DNA from: Phycisphaerae bacterium
Lineage (GTDB): Bacteria; Planctomycetota; Phycisphaerae; Phycisphaerales; SM1A02
Length of the DNA: 41,704 nt
Assembly (NCBI GenBank): GCA_002700845.1
Contig: PAFA01000069.1
Location: 1 to 41,704, forward strand
Reading direction: 5' to 3'
The notes beneath the pieces are model-generated. The model saw only the letters and a list, made by a program, of their open reading frames with translations, did no database searches and was not told where the DNA came from. Of the stretch, positions 41,665 through 41,704 are shown piece after piece. Numbering within the stretch: position 1 is the stretch's first letter; every line of letters begins with the position of its first letter. The translations under genes and the position numbers were made by a program.

Positions 41665-41704
41665 GCTTTCAACAACAGTTGAATTGATCACGGCCTCGCG
41701 AAAG

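Overview
The window looks like a continuous piece of chromosome from a Gram-negative planctomycete, most likely a marine Phycisphaerae relative. This is an inference from several signs together: an exosortase/EpsI exopolysaccharide locus, a short chlamydial-type Hc1 histone-like gene, ECF sigma/anti-sigma pairs with unusual membrane-anchored partners, an adenylosuccinate lyase that reads like the animal enzyme, a heptosyltransferase (so an outer membrane with LPS), moderate GC, very tight gene packing and weak or absent Shine-Dalgarno sequences for many genes. I saw no tRNA, rRNA, CRISPR array, insertion sequence or prophage.

Region 1 (1-9.3 kb): a GT9 heptosyltransferase; a convergent single-chain protein joining a sigma region 4-like HTH, an anti-sigma-like helical stretch and a membrane anchor; purB; a 58-aa Hc1-like protein followed by interleaved hairpins; then a chain of fabZ-like dehydratase, manA, ECF sigma, zinc-finger anti-sigma, a small unknown protein and KDPG aldolase, mostly linked by overlapping stop/start codons. 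proS and dnaK run the other way, separated by a clear terminator.

Region 2 (11.4-14.7 kb): dus, a pilin-like protein with a small coupled gene, a PilZ protein and serC.

Region 3 (14.7-27.7 kb, all on the minus strand) is the accessory centrepiece: outer-membrane polysaccharide export lipoprotein (Wza-like), exosortase, EpsI, a 1648-aa anchored TPR protein, a Wzc-like chain-length/BY-kinase protein whose Walker A lysine is missing, a nucleotide-sugar epimerase, a WecA/MraY-type phosphoglycosyl transferase and a low-molecular-weight tyrosine phosphatase. Most junctions overlap by 1-4 nt, so this is very probably one translationally coupled operon that starts, elongates and exports a polysaccharide and processes exosortase substrates encoded elsewhere. 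No sugar-adding glycosyltransferase, flippase or polymerase is present here.

Region 4 (27.8-41.7 kb): lipA; rpmI-rplT with a structured spacer; an ECF sigma factor coupled to an anti-sigma-like protein with a pilin-like extracytoplasmic part; a lipoprotein; short-form pheT coupled to a cyclodeaminase-like gene; a 58-aa zinc-ribbon protein; ilvE; a 635-aa unknown protein; an NTF2-like membrane protein; a LON-domain protein; a three-gene minus-strand unit ending in sixA; a membrane-bound EEP-family protein; and a small two-helix membrane protein behind a hairpin-rich leader.

The most unusual items are the Wzc-like protein with a lost P-loop lysine inside an exosortase operon, the single-chain sigma4/anti-sigma membrane protein, the anti-sigma/pilin-like hybrid, and two RNA segments with mutually exclusive hairpins (after the Hc1 gene and between rpmI and rplT).
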